This document shows, in pieces, positions 7,021 through 8,108 of a stretch of DNA of 8,108 nt. The notes under the pieces were generated by a model. It was not told the DNA's origin, searched no databases, and was given only the letters and a program-made list of their open reading frames with translations. Source of the stretch: Porphyrobacter sp. (GTDB taxonomy: Bacteria; Pseudomonadota; Alphaproteobacteria; Sphingomonadales; Sphingomonadaceae). Made by a program: the position numbers and the translations under genes. Positions within the stretch are counted from its first letter, which is position 1. Every line of letters starts with the position of its first letter. Location: assembly GCA_014359685.1 (NCBI GenBank), contig JACIYY010000231.1, forward strand, positions 1 to 8,108, in the 5' to 3' direction.

Positions 7021-7941
7021 TCAGACCGGATCGTAGGGCCAGATATCGGCCGACCGGGCGAGCGGCGTCATCGCCGTCTGCATCGCCGGCAGCAGGTCCG
7101 ACAGGATCGTCTCGGGCGACCAGCCCTCCGACCGGTGCATGGTCTTGACCGGGCGCGGCTTGGAGAAGACGAAGATCTCGTTCTTGCGCACGCCGAAGGT
7201 CTGGCCGGTCACGCCCGCCGCAGCATCGGAGAGCAGCGCCGCCACCATCGGCGCGATCTTGTCCGCCGACATCGCCTTCATCCGCTCGACCCGCTCCTGC
7301 TCCTCCGGCGTGTCGGCGGGAATGGCGGCGGTCATCCGGCTCCACGCGAAGGGGGCGATGCAGTTGGAGGTGACGCCGAACCGCTCCATGTCGAGCGCCA
7401 GGCTGTTCGACAGGCCCCAGATGCCCATCTTCGCGGCCGAATAATTCGCCTGCCCGAAATTGCCGATCAGGCCGGAGGTCGAGGTGAAATGCACGAACCG
7501 GCCGAAGCCCTGATCCTTGAAATAGGGCGCTGCGGCCTTCGAGGTGTTGAAGCTGCCGTTCAGATGCACGTCGAGCACCTGGCGCCAGTCCAGCTCCGAC
7601 ATGCGGTGGAAGATGCGGTCGCGCAGGATGCCGGCATTGTTCACCAGCCCGTGGATGGCGCCGAAGGCCTTGACCGCATCCTCGATGATGCTGGCCGCGC
7701 CCGCCGGGTCGGCGACATTTGCGCCGTTGACGATCGCCTGCCCGCCCTCGCTGCGGATGATCGAGACGACCTCCTCCGCCGGGCCGGAATCGGTGCCTTC
7801 GCCCTCGGCCGAGGCGCCGAGATCGTTGACCACGACGCGGGCGCCCTGGCGCGCGCAGAGCAGCGCGATCTCGCGACCGATGCCGCGCCCGGCGCCGGTG
7901 ATGGCGATCACCTTCCCATCGAGCCTCGCGGCGTCCGACAT
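7021..7941 (-). CDS. Short-chain dehydrogenase, 17beta-HSD4/MFE-2-type (3-hydroxyacyl-CoA dehydrogenase)
   Basis: 306-residue classical SDR, probably oxidising the (R)-3-hydroxyacyl-CoA made by the adjacent MaoC hydratase. Cofactor motif TGAGRGIG (15-22); Asp40 at the end of strand beta-2 (VVVNDLG) suggests NAD rather than NADP. NNAG is at 101-104. The catalytic set is Asn128 (LNGSF), Ser154 (HFTSTSGLIG), Tyr167 and Lys171 (NFGQANYSAAK, 161-171), laid out as in the dehydrogenase domain of MFE-2. A tail of about 50 residues after the SDR core (KPRPVKTMHRSEGWSPE, 261-277) is seen in homologues of this type. Start chosen at ATG 7941 because GGGAG lies 8 nt upstream and the N-terminus (MSDAARLDGKVIAITGAG) is normal; the frame continues upstream to a TTG at 8004 but adds a low-complexity leader. 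It is the first gene of the operon. Confidence 0.95.
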   Translation of the reverse strand: MSDAARLDGKVIAITGAGRGIGREIALLCARQGARVVVNDLGASAEGEGTDSGPAEEVVSIIRSEGGQAIVNGANVADPAGAASIIEDAVKAFGAIHGLVNNAGILRDRIFHRMSELDWRQVLDVHLNGSFNTSKAAAPYFKDQGFGRFVHFTSTSGLIGNFGQANYSAAKMGIWGLSNSLALDMERFGVTSNCIAPFAWSRMTAAIPADTPEEQERVERMKAMSADKIAPMVAALLSDAAAGVTGQTFGVRKNEIFVFSKPRPVKTMHRSEGWSPETILSDLLPAMQTAMTPLARSADIWPYDPV

Positions 7942-7949
7942 CCCGTTTT

Positions 7950-7954
7950 CTCCC
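7950..7954 (-). promoter_or_regulatory. Shine-Dalgarno for the SDR gene
   Basis: The minus strand reads GGGAG, 8 nt (AAAACGGG), then ATG at 7941. This supports the internal ATG rather than the upstream TTG at 8004 as the start of the first operon gene. Confidence 0.6.
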
Positions 7955-8003
7955 GTTCGCGTGGCTCCTGCCGATGCCCTAACCGAGTGCGCCGGCCTGT
8001 TCA

Positions 8004-8033
8004 ACTATGCGAATGGACATTCACGATGGTGAA
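8004..8033 (-). promoter_or_regulatory. Candidate sigma70-like promoter of the seven-gene operon
   Basis: On the minus strand TTCACC (8033-8028) could serve as -35 and CATAGT (8009-8004) as -10, separated by 18 nt. Each matches 4 of 6 consensus bases. Transcription would begin near 7997, leaving a leader of about 55 nt before the SDR start. The -35 lies inside the palindrome at 8018-8035, as expected if a regulator blocks or contacts polymerase there. Matches this loose are common by chance in any sequence; the location is the main support. Confidence 0.3.
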
Positions 8034-8035
8034 TG
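8011..8035. promoter_or_regulatory. Palindromic operator candidate with three GAATG half-sites
   Basis: CATTCAC-GATG-GTGAATG (8018-8035) is an inverted repeat with two perfect 7-bp arms and a 4-nt spacer. A further GAATG at 8011-8015 pairs with CATTC at 8018-8022 around a 2-nt spacer, giving half-sites GAATG / CATTC / GAATG. It lies between the operon and the divergent plus-strand frame, upstream of both starts, where an autoregulating transcription factor would bind. The regulator is not identified. An identical GATGGTGAAT recurs at 8072-8081. Confidence 0.5.
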
Positions 8036-8048
8036 GCAAGGCGTGCAG

Positions 8049-8108
8049 ATGAACGCTCCGTTGCGCCCCCAGATGGTGAATTCGCGGCCCCCGATCGGTT
8101 CGGTCAAG
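8049..8108 (+). CDS. Divergent open reading frame, 5' end only (possible transcriptional regulator)
   Basis: A plus-strand frame starting ATG at 8049 stays open to the window edge: 20 residues, ending RPPIGSVK. AAGG lies 7 nt before the ATG. In-frame ATGs at 8013 and 8007 are alternatives but would place the start inside or ahead of the palindrome. The divergent position next to a catabolic operon, and the ending IGSVK, which reminds me of the segment just before the first helix of IclR-type regulators, make a regulator plausible. Twenty residues are too few to assign a family. Confidence 0.4.
   Translation, partial: MNAPLRPQMVNSRPPIGSVK

Noticed and set aside
7942..8004. SDR start at the upstream TTG (8004), adding 21 residues
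   Set aside because: The added leader (NRPAHSVRASAGATRTGENG) is not SDR-like, and the ATG at 7941 has GGGAG at proper spacing and gives a normal N-terminus.
6178..8052. 624-codon open frame on the plus strand
   Set aside because: It is antisense to the MaoC and SDR genes, whose motifs are unambiguous. The translation is low-complexity Arg/Gly/Asp-rich with no domain, so it is a GC-bias shadow.

Overview
The window is GC-rich chromosomal DNA. Gene density, codon bias and protein style suggest an alphaproteobacterium, most likely a sphingomonad (Sphingomonadales). The taxonomic call is an impression from the protein sequences, not a measured result.

Layout: almost the whole window is one tightly packed operon read on the minus strand, from about 7941 down past base 1. 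In transcription order it encodes: a 17beta-HSD4/MFE-2-type short-chain dehydrogenase (7941-7021); a two-hotdog MaoC-type hydratase 2 (7014-6175); a fusion of an HMG-CoA-synthase-like thiolase fold with a C-terminal DUF35/OB-fold domain (6178-4730); an SCP2-type thiolase (4701-3493); an acyl-CoA dehydrogenase (3500-2307); a family III CaiB/BaiF CoA-transferase (2306-1092); and a long-form acyl-CoA dehydrogenase of the (2S)-methylsuccinyl-CoA dehydrogenase type, cut by the left window edge (1095 to beyond 1). Junctions are 6 nt, a 4-nt ATGA overlap, 28 nt with a strong Shine-Dalgarno, an 8-nt overlap, TGA directly followed by ATG, and another ATGA overlap. This points to one co-translated transcript.

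At the right edge, a 107-nt gap (7942-8048) separates the operon from a divergent plus-strand reading frame of which only about 20 codons are visible. The gap holds an 18-bp palindrome (CATTCAC-GATG-GTGAATG), an extra half-site and a candidate promoter for the operon, so it looks like a regulated divergent promoter.

How the genes could work together: CoA activation or transfer, dehydrogenation, R-type hydration, oxidation and thiolysis make a complete beta-oxidation spiral. Two features suggest a dedicated catabolic route rather than ordinary fatty-acid oxidation. First, the methylsuccinyl-CoA-dehydrogenase-like enzyme sits beside a CoA-transferase resembling the mesaconyl-C1/C4-CoA transferase (Mct), which suggests an alkylsuccinyl- or methyl-branched dicarboxylyl-CoA substrate. 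Second, the thiolase has a DUF35-bearing partner whose own catalytic residues appear to be gone. The gene set parallels the bbs (benzylsuccinate beta-oxidation) operon and the thiolase/DUF35 assemblies of archaeal mevalonate and bacterial steroid pathways. The actual substrate cannot be read from the sequence.

No RNA genes, insertion sequences, CRISPR arrays, frameshifts or clear terminators were seen.
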